From Xanthomonas hortorum (GTDB lineage: Bacteria > Pseudomonadota > Gammaproteobacteria > Xanthomonadales > Xanthomonadaceae), in the NCBI RefSeq assembly GCF_024339125.1, contig NZ_CP101417.1:1178001-1242000 (forward strand): a stretch of DNA of 64,000 bases, read 5' to 3'. A model generated the notes under the pieces. The model saw only the letters and a list, made by a program, of their open reading frames with translations, made no database searches and was not told the origin of the DNA. The translations under genes were made by a program, and so were the position numbers. Below are positions 26,022 through 35,506 of this stretch, piece after piece. Each line of letters begins with the position of its first letter. Position 1 is the stretch's first letter.

Positions 26022-29000
26022 TCACGGGATCGCCAGCGTGTTGTTACGTTGAGTGATCTCGGCAACCTGGCCTTCCACTACCAGACGCAACCGCACGCCC
26101 TTGCCAGCGCCCCCACCCTGCAGCGGCAAACGCACAACCACGCTCCTAGGCACCAAATCCCGCGGAGCCGCCAACGCCGAAAAGCCCGCTCTTGCCAGCT
26201 CTTTCTCCCGCGCATCCTCCAACACCACAAACCCGGCCGGTGCATCCGCATGGCCGAGGCTGTGCACGGTCACCTCGATGGCATCGGCAGTCACGCGTAC
26301 GTCGCCGTGGCCGATGCCAAGGTCCGGGCGTAGTTCGACGGGACTTGCTTCGGCAATGCGTTCGAGTTGCAGGACGGTGGTGCGGCCTGCGGGGAAGTCG
26401 ATGTCGATGGCCGCGCTTTTTTCGAAAGCGACCTCTTGCGTTTTGGCTGTGCTGTCGAGCTTGCCGTCATTGCCTTTGCTCACGCCTTGGGTGATGCGCC
26501 ATTGGCCTGGGGCGATGTTCCAGCCGGTCATGCTGGCGCGCTGAGGTTTACTGGAGGTGTTGTAGGCGATGACGGTGAAGCGGTCTTGCTGGGGTGCAGG
26601 GATGGCGATGGCCACTTGGGTGGCGGCCTCCGGATCGGCGAAGTGCCAGCTCACGGTGTGGCCGGGGTAGGTCTGGTTGCGCTTGAGCGCCACGCCGCCT
26701 AGGCGTGCGCGCTGCAGGTTGACCGTGGGGGATTCCACGCGATCGCTCCACCAGTGGCCTTCGGTGTTCATGTAGAAGTTCTGCAGTTTCTCGCGCGCCT
26801 CGCTGCGGTAAATGGCGGCGAGATACTCAAGGTTGCCGGTCTGCTCCCAGGCCACATGGTGCGGGAAGTCCGGGGCGCTGCCGTCGTCTTTATTTGCGGC
26901 ATCGATGAGCTTGCCGCTCCAGTCGTTGCGCTTGCCCATGACGTCGAGGAAGTTTTCGTTGAGCAGGGAGAGGCCGTTGGGGCCGCTGTTGGCGACGCGG
27001 TAGTCGATTGGCTTGAGATAGCGCTGCTCGCCAGTGAAGCGGTAGGCGGCCCAGAAGGTGTGCAAGGTGTCGGCGCCGCCGCTGCCTTCGAACAGTTCGC
27101 CGCCGCGGGTTTTGCCGGTTTGCCAGTTGATCTCGTTGGGCAGGGCCCAGTTGCCCTTGGCGTTGGTGTAGGCGTGGGCGAGATAACCATCTGCCAGGCC
27201 GGTGACGATGCGGCGGCTGTTGGGGTCGGCGTTATAGCCGCCCAGCAGGATGGCCGGGTGCACGATGGGGAAGGAGTACGGTTTTTGCCATTGCCAGTTG
27301 GGCTCGCGGTAGACGGTGCGGCCGCCGAACCAGTTGCTGGCGAACAGCAGATGGCCTTGCGGGTTGACCTGGATGACATTATCGAAGGCCTTGACGGTTT
27401 CCATCAGGCGCTCGACGGTGCGCGGGTCGCCCCAGTTGAGATACAGCAGGGCGCTGTTGAGGTTGATGCCCTCTTCGTAGGAATGCAGCTCGTCGGTTTC
27501 GATGGTGGACAGTCCGTTGGTGAACATGCCGTTGCGGTAGTTGGCCTCGGACAGCGCCAGCATGGAGGCGTTGAGCATGTCCGGGTCCACGCCCATCAGG
27601 GCGACGCCGGGCCATTGCTGCACCAGGTCCGAGTCGTCGGAGATGCCGCCGCCGAAATCGCCGTAGGCCACCTGGCGCTGCTCGATCCACCAGCGGATGT
27701 AGCGGCGGGTGGCGCTGAGGTCCTGCAGCTGCCAGAACGCCCAGGCGGGCACGCCCTTGGGCACGCTGGGCAGTTCGACAGGCAACGCGCCCTGGTTGGC
27801 GTAGCTGATGTCGTTCCAGTACTGGCGGCCGAGGGCGTGGTCCGGGTCGACGCGCAGCAGGTCGGTGATGTCGGCATCCAGGCGCTTGTAGAGCAGCTGG
27901 CGCTTGGAGGTGGTGTGTTCTTCGACCAAAAAGCCCCAGTTGTCCTTGACCTGGTTGAAGCGGTCGGCGACGTGCTCTTTGAGGGCTTCGGCGCGCGGTT
28001 TGAACACCAGCTGCAGCTGGGTGCCTTCGAGCGCGTTGGCGTTGAAGCCGGGCGCGGCGGCGGCGATGCTGAGCATCAGGCTGTCGTTGCTGAGGATTCT
28101 GTCGCGCAGGTCCAGCCACAGGGTGCGGGCCTGGCCGGGGGCGACCGCCACCGAGACATCGATCATGTCGCGCGCGGGCCAGATGGGGTCCTTGATGCGG
28201 ATGTTGAGCGGGATGCTGCCGTTGTGGGTGGCCGGCAGGTTGAGCGCCGGCACGGTGATGGCGATGCCGTCCAGGCCGTCGTGCATGTTCTCCCAGCCGT
28301 AGGACCAGCTGCGCATCAGCGCCTGGTCCGGTGGCGGGTTGCCCAGGCTGGAGGGCACCAGGATGTGCACGATGGGCTGCTGCGCGCTTGCTGCGGCCTT
28401 GTCGCTGGGGCGCTTGCGCGCGGGCGCCTTGGTGGGCAGCGCGATCACGGTCTGCCGCTCGCCTGGCGGGTAGCGGCCGGCGATGACATCGCGCAAGGGT
28501 GCGAGGTTGTCGTAGTCGGGCTGGATGTCGCTGCGCACGGTGTAGCTGAGTTGCGCGCTGCCTTTGGGTACCTCGCCCGGTTGCACGTTGTAGGCCCAGA
28601 TTTCCTGGATGGGGGTTTCCTGCGCGGTGTTGGCAAAGCGCAGCGTGCCGCCGCGGCGCTCGGGGAACTGGTCCACGCTGCGCACCACGCCTTGCTTGCG
28701 GTCGAACAGTGGCTGCGCCTGCGCGGTGCTTGCACCGGCGGCAGCGGGCGCGGTGTAGCTGGCCTGCCCAAAGGCGGCGCCGCGCAGTTCGATGCGGTTG
28801 ACCGGCTCGTCCGGCAGGGTGAGGTCCAGCGCCTTGCCGCCTTCGACGTAGGTGTTCCAGTCCGGCAGCTGGAAGTAGTCGTCGCGCCCCGGCAGGCGCG
28901 AGCGGTTGTAGACGCCGGGCCAAGTGGTTTCGGCGATGCCGTCGGTGGCCTTCCACATCCATTGCTTGAGGTCGCGCGCGTCGGTGAACTCCACCTTGCG

Positions 29001-29864
29001 GATGCGGGTGATGGGTGCGCTCAGCAGCGGCGGTGCGTGGCCGTTGTCCCAGCCAAAGCGGTGCAGGAAGGCGGCGTGTTGCGCGTCGCTTGTGGCGGGC
29101 TCGGCGGTGGTGGGCTCCTGCAGGCGTGCCAGTGCGGCAGCGCCGCTGGTATCGAGCATGCGGTCGTAGATGCGGATCTCGTCGAAATCGCTGCCGCGCA
29201 GGAAGTTGTAACGGCTCTGCACCTGGTGCGGCGACATCACACGGCCGGCCAGGCCGAACTGGTCCAGCGCGGCGTCGAAGTCGAGCGCGCCGCCGCTGGC
29301 GCATGGTTGGCCGCAGTCCACGCGCGCGGCTTCCTTGCCATCCACGTACAGGCGTACGCCGCGGGTTTCGTCCCAGGCAAACGCGATGTGGATCCAGTCG
29401 CTGGCGGCCGGGTTCTTGTCGAGCTTGAAAGAAACGCGGGTGCGCGCAAGGTTGGCGTCGGTAACGAAGGCATCGAAGCCGTGGCCGTTCCAGTCGATGC
29501 GCAGCCAGGCCATGTCCCAACTGGTGTGGTCGGCGTAGCCGACGCGGAAGATCACGAATGGCGCTTCGCCCACCGGGTAGCGCGAACGCCAGAAGAAGCT
29601 CAGCGTGCCGCGTTGGGTGTAGAGATTACCGGGCGCATTCCACGACAACACGCCGTCATCGGCCCATTCGATGGCGTTGCCGCGTTTGCCGGTGGGCACC
29701 AGGGCGATCTTGTCGCGGAAGTTGGGCACGCCGTCGCCGCGGGCGACATCGGCCTCAAAGCTGCGATTGGCCGAGACCCGGAACAACAACTCCGGGGCCG
29801 TGGGGGTGGCCGCACTCACCGGCAGCGCGATCAGACACAACAAACCCATCCAAACCTTCAGCAC
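26022..29864 (-). CDS. Large secreted LamG-domain protein of the pectin utilisation locus
   Basis: 1280 aa from GTG 29864 (GAGG upstream); signal peptide LKVWMGLLCLIALPVSAA. Residues about 25-250 form a LamG/concanavalin-like domain (LSFFWRSRYPVGEAPFVIF, WIHIAFAWDETRGVRLYVDGKEA, DEIRIYDRML). The large middle region has YGDFGGGISDDSDLVQQWPG, ELHSYEEGINLNSAL and GGELFEGSGGADTLHTFWA, like an alpha/alpha-barrel polysaccharide lyase or hydrolase. The C-terminus is a CARDB-like beta domain. It is downstream of PL10 lyase, methylesterase and TonB receptor genes on the same strand, so action on pectin or a side chain is likely. No CAZy family was recognised. Confidence 0.75.
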   Translation of the reverse strand: MLKVWMGLLCLIALPVSAATPTAPELLFRVSANRSFEADVARGDGVPNFRDKIALVPTGKRGNAIEWADDGVLSWNAPGNLYTQRGTLSFFWRSRYPVGEAPFVIFRVGYADHTSWDMAWLRIDWNGHGFDAFVTDANLARTRVSFKLDKNPAASDWIHIAFAWDETRGVRLYVDGKEAARVDCGQPCASGGALDFDAALDQFGLAGRVMSPHQVQSRYNFLRGSDFDEIRIYDRMLDTSGAAALARLQEPTTAEPATSDAQHAAFLHRFGWDNGHAPPLLSAPITRIRKVEFTDARDLKQWMWKATDGIAETTWPGVYNRSRLPGRDDYFQLPDWNTYVEGGKALDLTLPDEPVNRIELRGAAFGQASYTAPAAAGASTAQAQPLFDRKQGVVRSVDQFPERRGGTLRFANTAQETPIQEIWAYNVQPGEVPKGSAQLSYTVRSDIQPDYDNLAPLRDVIAGRYPPGERQTVIALPTKAPARKRPSDKAAASAQQPIVHILVPSSLGNPPPDQALMRSWSYGWENMHDGLDGIAITVPALNLPATHNGSIPLNIRIKDPIWPARDMIDVSVAVAPGQARTLWLDLRDRILSNDSLMLSIAAAAPGFNANALEGTQLQLVFKPRAEALKEHVADRFNQVKDNWGFLVEEHTTSKRQLLYKRLDADITDLLRVDPDHALGRQYWNDISYANQGALPVELPSVPKGVPAWAFWQLQDLSATRRYIRWWIEQRQVAYGDFGGGISDDSDLVQQWPGVALMGVDPDMLNASMLALSEANYRNGMFTNGLSTIETDELHSYEEGINLNSALLYLNWGDPRTVERLMETVKAFDNVIQVNPQGHLLFASNWFGGRTVYREPNWQWQKPYSFPIVHPAILLGGYNADPNSRRIVTGLADGYLAHAYTNAKGNWALPNEINWQTGKTRGGELFEGSGGADTLHTFWAAYRFTGEQRYLKPIDYRVANSGPNGLSLLNENFLDVMGKRNDWSGKLIDAANKDDGSAPDFPHHVAWEQTGNLEYLAAIYRSEAREKLQNFYMNTEGHWWSDRVESPTVNLQRARLGGVALKRNQTYPGHTVSWHFADPEAATQVAIAIPAPQQDRFTVIAYNTSSKPQRASMTGWNIAPGQWRITQGVSKGNDGKLDSTAKTQEVAFEKSAAIDIDFPAGRTTVLQLERIAEASPVELRPDLGIGHGDVRVTADAIEVTVHSLGHADAPAGFVVLEDAREKELARAGFSALAAPRDLVPRSVVVRLPLQGGGAGKGVRLRLVVEGQVAEITQRNNTLAIP

Positions 29865-30056
29865 ACGCACCTCGTCTGTTTCAAAACCACTGCCGCACCG
29901 CATGGGCGACAGACACTGCAACGTGCCACCGCAACGCGGCACGCGGTGCACGATGGGCAGCGAACAAGCGGGCCGGCACGTATGAGAGTACATGCCGTGC
30001 CTGCGTGCTGCGCGCACCACTATGCGCCGCGTGCACAGTTGCGATGGCTGCGCTCA

Positions 30057-31085
30057 CTACAGCCCGTTTGCGGCCTTCCACTTGGGAATCTCATCCTTCA
30101 ATAACTTGTCCGGCCAGGTGCCATGCCAGGCATAGCCCACGCGGCGTTCGTTGGGCACCTGCATGTAGTCGGTCAAGGCCTTGCCGTCGCGGTTGGCATA
30201 CAAGGGGCGTTGATTCTGCAGGTCGTAGAAGCGTGCCCATAGCGATGCACCGGGTTGCGCAACCAGGATCACGTCCTTGCCGGTTTCCTGGGTGGGGTCG
30301 TCGATTTTCTTGGTGGCCAGATCGCGCATGCGATGGGTGTCGAACCAGACACCGGCCGCTTGCACCGCGGTCTTGATCTTGGCCGAGGGGTTGGGCTGGC
30401 GCATCAGAAACCGCACGATGCTCACCGACTCGCTGGACGACAACGAGGCCAGTTCATACGCGCGCGCCTTGGCCGGCTTGAGCGTGACCTCGTCGTATTG
30501 CGCGCCCCATACGGTGAGCGTGCCGCCGATCTTGACCTGGGTGGCGAGCACGCATTCCAGACCCTTGGCCACTGCCTGCACGGCGCGTGCGCCGTGGCTG
30601 CTGCGCAGTTGCGCGCCGGTGTCGCCCTTGCCCTCGCCGATGTCCTGCAGCAGGTTGAGCACGCGCACCATCGCATCGTCGTTGTAGGTGATTTGATGGT
30701 GATAGGACGACAGGTCCGGGTAGAACTGCGGCCAGCCGCCATTGGCGTATTGCGCCTTGAGCAGGTAATCCACACCACGGCGTGCGGCGGCGATGTACTT
30801 GGCGTTCTTTTCGTTCTTGAAGGCGGTGGACAGGTACGTGATTTCGTACGTGGTCGCCTTGTTGTCGATGGTGGCGTCGTCCTTGCGCCCGGGCTGTTGC
30901 AGCTCGGCGATTTCGGCAGCGGTAAAGGTGCGGTTGTAGTCGACGGCGACGCCCTTGTATTGCTTGGACCAACCGCCGGAGGCGGTCTGCAGCAGCAACA
31001 TGTTGTCGGCGATCTTGTCGGCCATGGCCGACAGCGGTGCCAGCAGCAACGCGGCGGTGAATGCGATTGTCGATAAGCGGATCAT
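30057..31085 (-). CDS. Pectate lyase, PL10 family
   Basis: 342 aa, signal peptide MIRLSTIAFTAALLLAPLSAMA. Cleaves polygalacturonate by beta-elimination. PL10 features: LLLQTASGGWSKQYKG near the mature start, YLLKAQYANGGWPQFYPD, YNDDAMVRVLNLL (acidic calcium site) and the conserved WGAQYDEVTLKPAKARAYEL followed by ASLSSSESVSIVRFLM, carrying the catalytic Arg. The start ATG overlaps the pectinesterase stop (TGATG), so the two are translationally coupled. This lyase would act on the de-esterified product of its neighbour. Confidence 0.92.
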   Translation of the reverse strand: MIRLSTIAFTAALLLAPLSAMADKIADNMLLLQTASGGWSKQYKGVAVDYNRTFTAAEIAELQQPGRKDDATIDNKATTYEITYLSTAFKNEKNAKYIAAARRGVDYLLKAQYANGGWPQFYPDLSSYHHQITYNDDAMVRVLNLLQDIGEGKGDTGAQLRSSHGARAVQAVAKGLECVLATQVKIGGTLTVWGAQYDEVTLKPAKARAYELASLSSSESVSIVRFLMRQPNPSAKIKTAVQAAGVWFDTHRMRDLATKKIDDPTQETGKDVILVAQPGASLWARFYDLQNQRPLYANRDGKALTDYMQVPNERRVGYAWHGTWPDKLLKDEIPKWKAANGL

Positions 31086-32062
31086 CAGAACGGCCTCCAG
31101 CTGCCCAGGATGGTGTTGCGGTCCAGCGCGGCGGCCTGCGCAGCGGTGAGCTGGCGCGACCACTTCACGCGGCGCGAAGGGTTGGCGCCGTTGCCGCTGC
31201 TCTGGTATTCGCTGTAGCGGGCAGTGGCCTCGTTGGCGGTGTTGCCCCAGTTGTTCCAGCCCTCGGGCAGGATGTGTGCGCCCAGTTGGCTGCTGATGAA
31301 GCTGACGCTGGCATACGGCCGCCACGGGCGCCCCAGGTGCACGCGCGAGACACCGCTGGCAGCGGTGACGCGGGCATTGCGAAACACGAAGCCGCGCGCA
31401 CTTTCCTGCGGGGTGGAGGCGGCGGTGAGATAGCCATCGCCCAGCGAGTGCAGTTGCACGTTTTCGAACAGCGCGGTGCCGGCGCCGAACACGAAGTCCA
31501 CCGTGCCTTCGACATAGCAGTCGAGGAAATACGACAGCTTGGCGCCGCGCAGGTACAGCGTGTCTTGATAACCGAGAAAGCGCACATTGCGGAACGCGGC
31601 GCGGTCGCCATCCACACGCACCGCCACCGCCTGCCCCACCGGGCCTGCGTGATTGCCGAAGGCGAGTTTTTCCGCAGTGAAGTCGTTGCCGGCGATGATG
31701 ACACTGGACGAGCCGGAGGTGCCGTACTCGGTGCCGGTGGCCGGATTGATGCGTGAGGCGTAGTTGTCGTAGGTGATGATGGTCTGGGTGGGGCCGGCGC
31801 CGGTGAGCTTGAGCGCCGGTGCGTTGGACGGCACCACGATCAGCTCCTGGTAGGTGCCGGCGCCGATGTTGATCTGCGCGCGTTTGCCGCCCTGCACGGC
31901 GGCGTCGATGGCGGCCTGTACGGTGCGGTAGCCGGCGCTGCCCTGCTTGGCCACGGTGTAGACCGGATCTGCGGCAATGGCTGCGGTGCTGCCGAGCGAC
32001 AGCCCCGCCAGCAATGCGGTGGCGACGAGGGTGCGTAACACGATCCTGCGATGCGGTTGCAT
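31085..32062 (-). CDS. Pectin methylesterase, CE8 family
   Basis: 325 aa, signal peptide ending STAAIAADP. Removes methyl esters from homogalacturonan. Family motifs in order: YRTVQAAIDAA, GAGTYQE, a conserved Gln in GPVGQAVAV, YQDTLYLR (catalytic Asp), DCYVEGTVDFVFGAG (second Asp), LGRPWRPYASV (Arg and Trp for substrate binding). Sits between the TonB receptor gene (12 bases upstream) and the pectate lyase gene, with which it overlaps by one base. Confidence 0.95.
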   Translation of the reverse strand: MQPHRRIVLRTLVATALLAGLSLGSTAAIAADPVYTVAKQGSAGYRTVQAAIDAAVQGGKRAQINIGAGTYQELIVVPSNAPALKLTGAGPTQTIITYDNYASRINPATGTEYGTSGSSSVIIAGNDFTAEKLAFGNHAGPVGQAVAVRVDGDRAAFRNVRFLGYQDTLYLRGAKLSYFLDCYVEGTVDFVFGAGTALFENVQLHSLGDGYLTAASTPQESARGFVFRNARVTAASGVSRVHLGRPWRPYASVSFISSQLGAHILPEGWNNWGNTANEATARYSEYQSSGNGANPSRRVKWSRQLTAAQAAALDRNTILGSWRPF

Positions 32063-32074
32063 GCGTTGCTCCTG

Positions 32075-35000
32075 TCAGAACTTGTAGCGCGCGCCGATGT
32101 AGTACTGGCGCCCGGTGACGGTGTATTTGTCGGGCAGTTCCAGCGTGGAATCGACGTAGCGGCGGTCGGGGGTATCGAGCAGGTTGATAGCCTCAAACGT
32201 CAGCGACAGGTGGTCGTTGAGCTTGTAGGACATGTTGAAATCCACGTTTTCCACGCTGTATTTGCCGGTCACGTCGGCCGTGACCAGGCGCCTGCCGTCC
32301 AGGTCGTAGACGTCCTCCTGGGCGAGGATGTTGTTGATATAGCCATCGCGATAACTGGTGGACACGCGCGCACTGAAGCGGCCGTCGTCGTAATAGACGG
32401 TGGCGTTGTAGGACTGCGGCGAGAGGTTGAGCAGATCGCGCTCGGTGGCGGTGGTGGTGATGCTGGTGTTGCTGCTGCCTGCGGTACTGAACAGGTAATT
32501 GATCTTGGAATCGACCTGGGTGTAGTTGAGCTGGATGCCGAAGTTGCGCCAGAAGCCGGGCAAAAAGTCGAAGGCCTGCTGGTAGGTCAGCTCGAAGCCC
32601 TTGAGCGGGCCGCCGGGCGTGTTGAAGTAGCTCTGCACATTGAAGATGGTGTCTGGGGTAAAGCCGGCGGGCAGCAGATCCAGCGAGTAGCCCATCGCCT
32701 CCCAGGTGCTGAGCACGCGGGTGCGTTGCACGTAGCTGTCGATGTCCTTGTAGAACACCGCCGCCGACAACAGCGAGCCTTCGCGGAAATACCATTCGGC
32801 GCTGAGGTCGTAGTTGGTGGAGCGGAACGGGTCGAGCTTGGGGTTGCCCAGATTGATCGAGAAAAACCGCCCGTCGTCGAAGAACTGGGTGGGCCCGCCG
32901 CTGACGCTGGGCGACAGATACGCCAGCGTGGGGCGCGCCATGGTCTTGGCCGCACCGAAGCGCAGCACCACCTCATCGCTGACATCCCAGGACAGATTCA
33001 ACGAGGGCAGGATGTCGCGGTAATTGTGGTTGACAGTGGTGGGCACCAGCAGGCGCTCGCCGGCCGCAGCGGTAGCGCTGGCCACACCGAAGAACGATTC
33101 GCACGCAGGCGAAATCGCGCCGGCCGCGGTGGCCGTGCACGGTGCATAACCGCTGGCGGCGATCTGCGTCTGCACATAGCGCACGCCGAGGTTGCCGCGC
33201 AGCGCGCGGCCCCACAGGTCGGTGTTGAAATCGAGCTGCAGGTAGGTGCCCAGGCTCTTTTCGTTGACGGCGAAATTGTTGTTGGACGAGCCGAAGTGGC
33301 CGACATCGGCCAACCTGTAATCGCCACCGGGCACGCCGGTGTCGCAGTTGCAATTGATGTTGAGCAGGTCGGCGACTTTCTGGAAATCCGGAATCACCCA
33401 GGTGGTGGGGAAGCTGCCGTTCAAGCTGCGGCCGAAGCCATCCAGGTTGGTGCTGAGCTCATTGACGCCCACACCGGCCGGCAATGCCTGCGCCAGTCGC
33501 CCATAGGAGATGTTGCGCGACTCCGACGTGTCCATGTCGTAGTTCTTGTAGGCCAGCCCGGTGCGAAAGGTGAAGGTGGGGCTGATGTTGAATTCCAGAT
33601 CCACCTTGGCGGTGTCGAAGGTGTTGTTCACCGACTGCGGGTTGAGCCGCACCTCGCTGATATTGGTGCCGCGCGCGGTGCCGTTGCTGTTGACCGGCAC
33701 CGCGCCGTAGCCCAGCCACTGCCAGTTGTTGGGGTTACCCGCATCGAACGGGAAACTCATGCTGGGGTAGTCGCCACCGTTGCGCCGATCGAGCACAAAA
33801 CCATCGAGATTGGTGTTGTCGAAACTCACCATCGAAAACTCGGGGCGCTCGTAGTCCGAGGTCGAGTGGCCGACCAACGCGTTGAGGCGCACCTGGTCGT
33901 TGAAGCGGTGCTGCAGGTCCAGACTGAATTGCTTGAACTCGGTGGACTCTTCGATGTTGCTGGATTCGGTGCGGAAATCGACGTTGTCGAATACGCCGTA
34001 GGTGAGGCGGTTCTGGTCGTCCACCTGCGCTTCGCGCACGGCGATCTGGGTCTTGCCGCCGAAGTTGGCGGTGCGGTGCAGGTTGGCGCCGACCGAGTCT
34101 TCGCGCTGGTCCTTGTCCAACTTGGAATACAGCATGTCGAAGTTCAGCAGGGTGTCGTCGCTGACCTTGAATTGCAGCGCGCCGGTGACGCCGAGACGTT
34201 TGATCTCGTGGTCGGTACGGATGTAGCGCGGGTAGCGCGGAATCCACGCATCGGTGGCGGTTTCGTAGGCCTGGATGTTCTCCGGCGTGTTGGCCGGGCG
34301 TGCGATGCCGGTGCCGCAATTGGCGGCGCTGATGCCATAGCTGCCCCAGCCGTTGTTGCGGTCCTGGTTGGCCTGCGAGCCGACGCCGGCCGGGGTTTCG
34401 TTGGCGAGCGGGTTGCGCGGGGTCTGCGGGTTGTAGCCCACCGGCGAACAGAAGCCGTAAGTGCCGTTGTTGGTGGCGGTGCTCTGGTTGGAGTTGCGGT
34501 AGTTGCCGTGCTCCCAGCGCACCGGGTTGTAGCCTTCTTCGCGCAAGTGGCGCTCGCTGTAGGACACCGACATCAAGGCGCCAACGCGGCCATCGGCCCA
34601 GATGTTGCTGATCAGGCCGGAAAAACGCGGGTCTTTTTCGCGCGAGAGGTCGTTGTAGCCGTATTGCGTGGAGGCGGCTGCTTCGAAGCCGTCGAAGTCG
34701 AACGGGCGCGAGCCTCGCAGATCGACCGTTGCACCCAATGAGCCTTCGTCCATCTGCGCCGACTGGGTCTTGCTGATGGTGACGCGGCTGAAGAGTTCAG
34801 AGGCAAAGGTGTTGAAGTCGAAGCCGCGGCTGCGGTTGACGCCATCGCTGCCGCTGCCGGCGGTGGCCAATGCTTCCAGCCCGTTGATGCGTACGCGGGT
34901 GAAGTCCGAGCCCAGGCCGCGCACGGAGATCTGCTTGCCCTCGCCGCCCTCGCGGTCGATGGAGACGCCGGCGATGCGCTGCATCGATTCGGCCAGGTTC

Positions 35001-35275
35001 AGATCGGGAAACTTGCCGATGTCTTCGGCATAGATCGCATCCACCTGCTCCACGCTGTAGCGCTTGGCATCGAGCGATTGCTGCAGGCTTTCGCGGTAGG
35101 TGGCCTTGACCTGCACGCGGTCCAGGTCCACCGCATCGGTAGGTGTGGTCGGCGGGCCGACGGTTTGCGCGGCAGCGCCGGCACCGTGCAAGGCCAGGAC
35201 GATGGCCACCGACAGACGCGCGGCGGACAGGCGGGCGCCTGCCGCATGGGCAGGACGACACGAACGGGCTTGCAT
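32075..35275 (-). CDS. TonB-dependent receptor (pectic oligosaccharide uptake, inferred)
   Basis: 1066 aa outer-membrane receptor with a signal peptide ending GAGAAAQT. The plug domain is clear: AIYAEDIGKFPDLNLAESMQ, RIAGVSIDREGGEGKQISVR, DFTRVRINGLEAL, SLGATVDLRGSRPFDF. The long barrel ends in the outer-membrane signature YYIGARYKF. It heads a tight cluster with pectin methylesterase and pectate lyase, a CUT-type carbohydrate utilisation locus. Substrate is inferred from the neighbours. Confidence 0.9.
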   Translation of the reverse strand: MQARSCRPAHAAGARLSAARLSVAIVLALHGAGAAAQTVGPPTTPTDAVDLDRVQVKATYRESLQQSLDAKRYSVEQVDAIYAEDIGKFPDLNLAESMQRIAGVSIDREGGEGKQISVRGLGSDFTRVRINGLEALATAGSGSDGVNRSRGFDFNTFASELFSRVTISKTQSAQMDEGSLGATVDLRGSRPFDFDGFEAAASTQYGYNDLSREKDPRFSGLISNIWADGRVGALMSVSYSERHLREEGYNPVRWEHGNYRNSNQSTATNNGTYGFCSPVGYNPQTPRNPLANETPAGVGSQANQDRNNGWGSYGISAANCGTGIARPANTPENIQAYETATDAWIPRYPRYIRTDHEIKRLGVTGALQFKVSDDTLLNFDMLYSKLDKDQREDSVGANLHRTANFGGKTQIAVREAQVDDQNRLTYGVFDNVDFRTESSNIEESTEFKQFSLDLQHRFNDQVRLNALVGHSTSDYERPEFSMVSFDNTNLDGFVLDRRNGGDYPSMSFPFDAGNPNNWQWLGYGAVPVNSNGTARGTNISEVRLNPQSVNNTFDTAKVDLEFNISPTFTFRTGLAYKNYDMDTSESRNISYGRLAQALPAGVGVNELSTNLDGFGRSLNGSFPTTWVIPDFQKVADLLNINCNCDTGVPGGDYRLADVGHFGSSNNNFAVNEKSLGTYLQLDFNTDLWGRALRGNLGVRYVQTQIAASGYAPCTATAAGAISPACESFFGVASATAAAGERLLVPTTVNHNYRDILPSLNLSWDVSDEVVLRFGAAKTMARPTLAYLSPSVSGGPTQFFDDGRFFSINLGNPKLDPFRSTNYDLSAEWYFREGSLLSAAVFYKDIDSYVQRTRVLSTWEAMGYSLDLLPAGFTPDTIFNVQSYFNTPGGPLKGFELTYQQAFDFLPGFWRNFGIQLNYTQVDSKINYLFSTAGSSNTSITTTATERDLLNLSPQSYNATVYYDDGRFSARVSTSYRDGYINNILAQEDVYDLDGRRLVTADVTGKYSVENVDFNMSYKLNDHLSLTFEAINLLDTPDRRYVDSTLELPDKYTVTGRQYYIGARYKF

Positions 35276-35506
35276 GAGGCGGCTCTCTCCCTGGCACTGG
35301 CTGCAATGACGCGCTCAGCCCCCCAAGGCCATGGCGTCGCAATGAGCGACCAACACGCCTGCTGCGCAACCGCGCACTACAGAGTTGCTGGAGGCTTTCA
35401 AACATCACGCCCACCGCGTTGCATGCGTGCACCAGTGCACCGCATACAAGGCGATCAAGCGTTGGAATAGGGCCCGCTGCGCGCGTGCGCAGCGGGTAGA
35501 CAGCGG

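Noticed and set aside
26754-30104. 1116-codon open frame on the plus strand
   Set aside because: Fully antisense to the LamG-domain gene; no domain or signal peptide. Long antisense frames are expected at this GC content.
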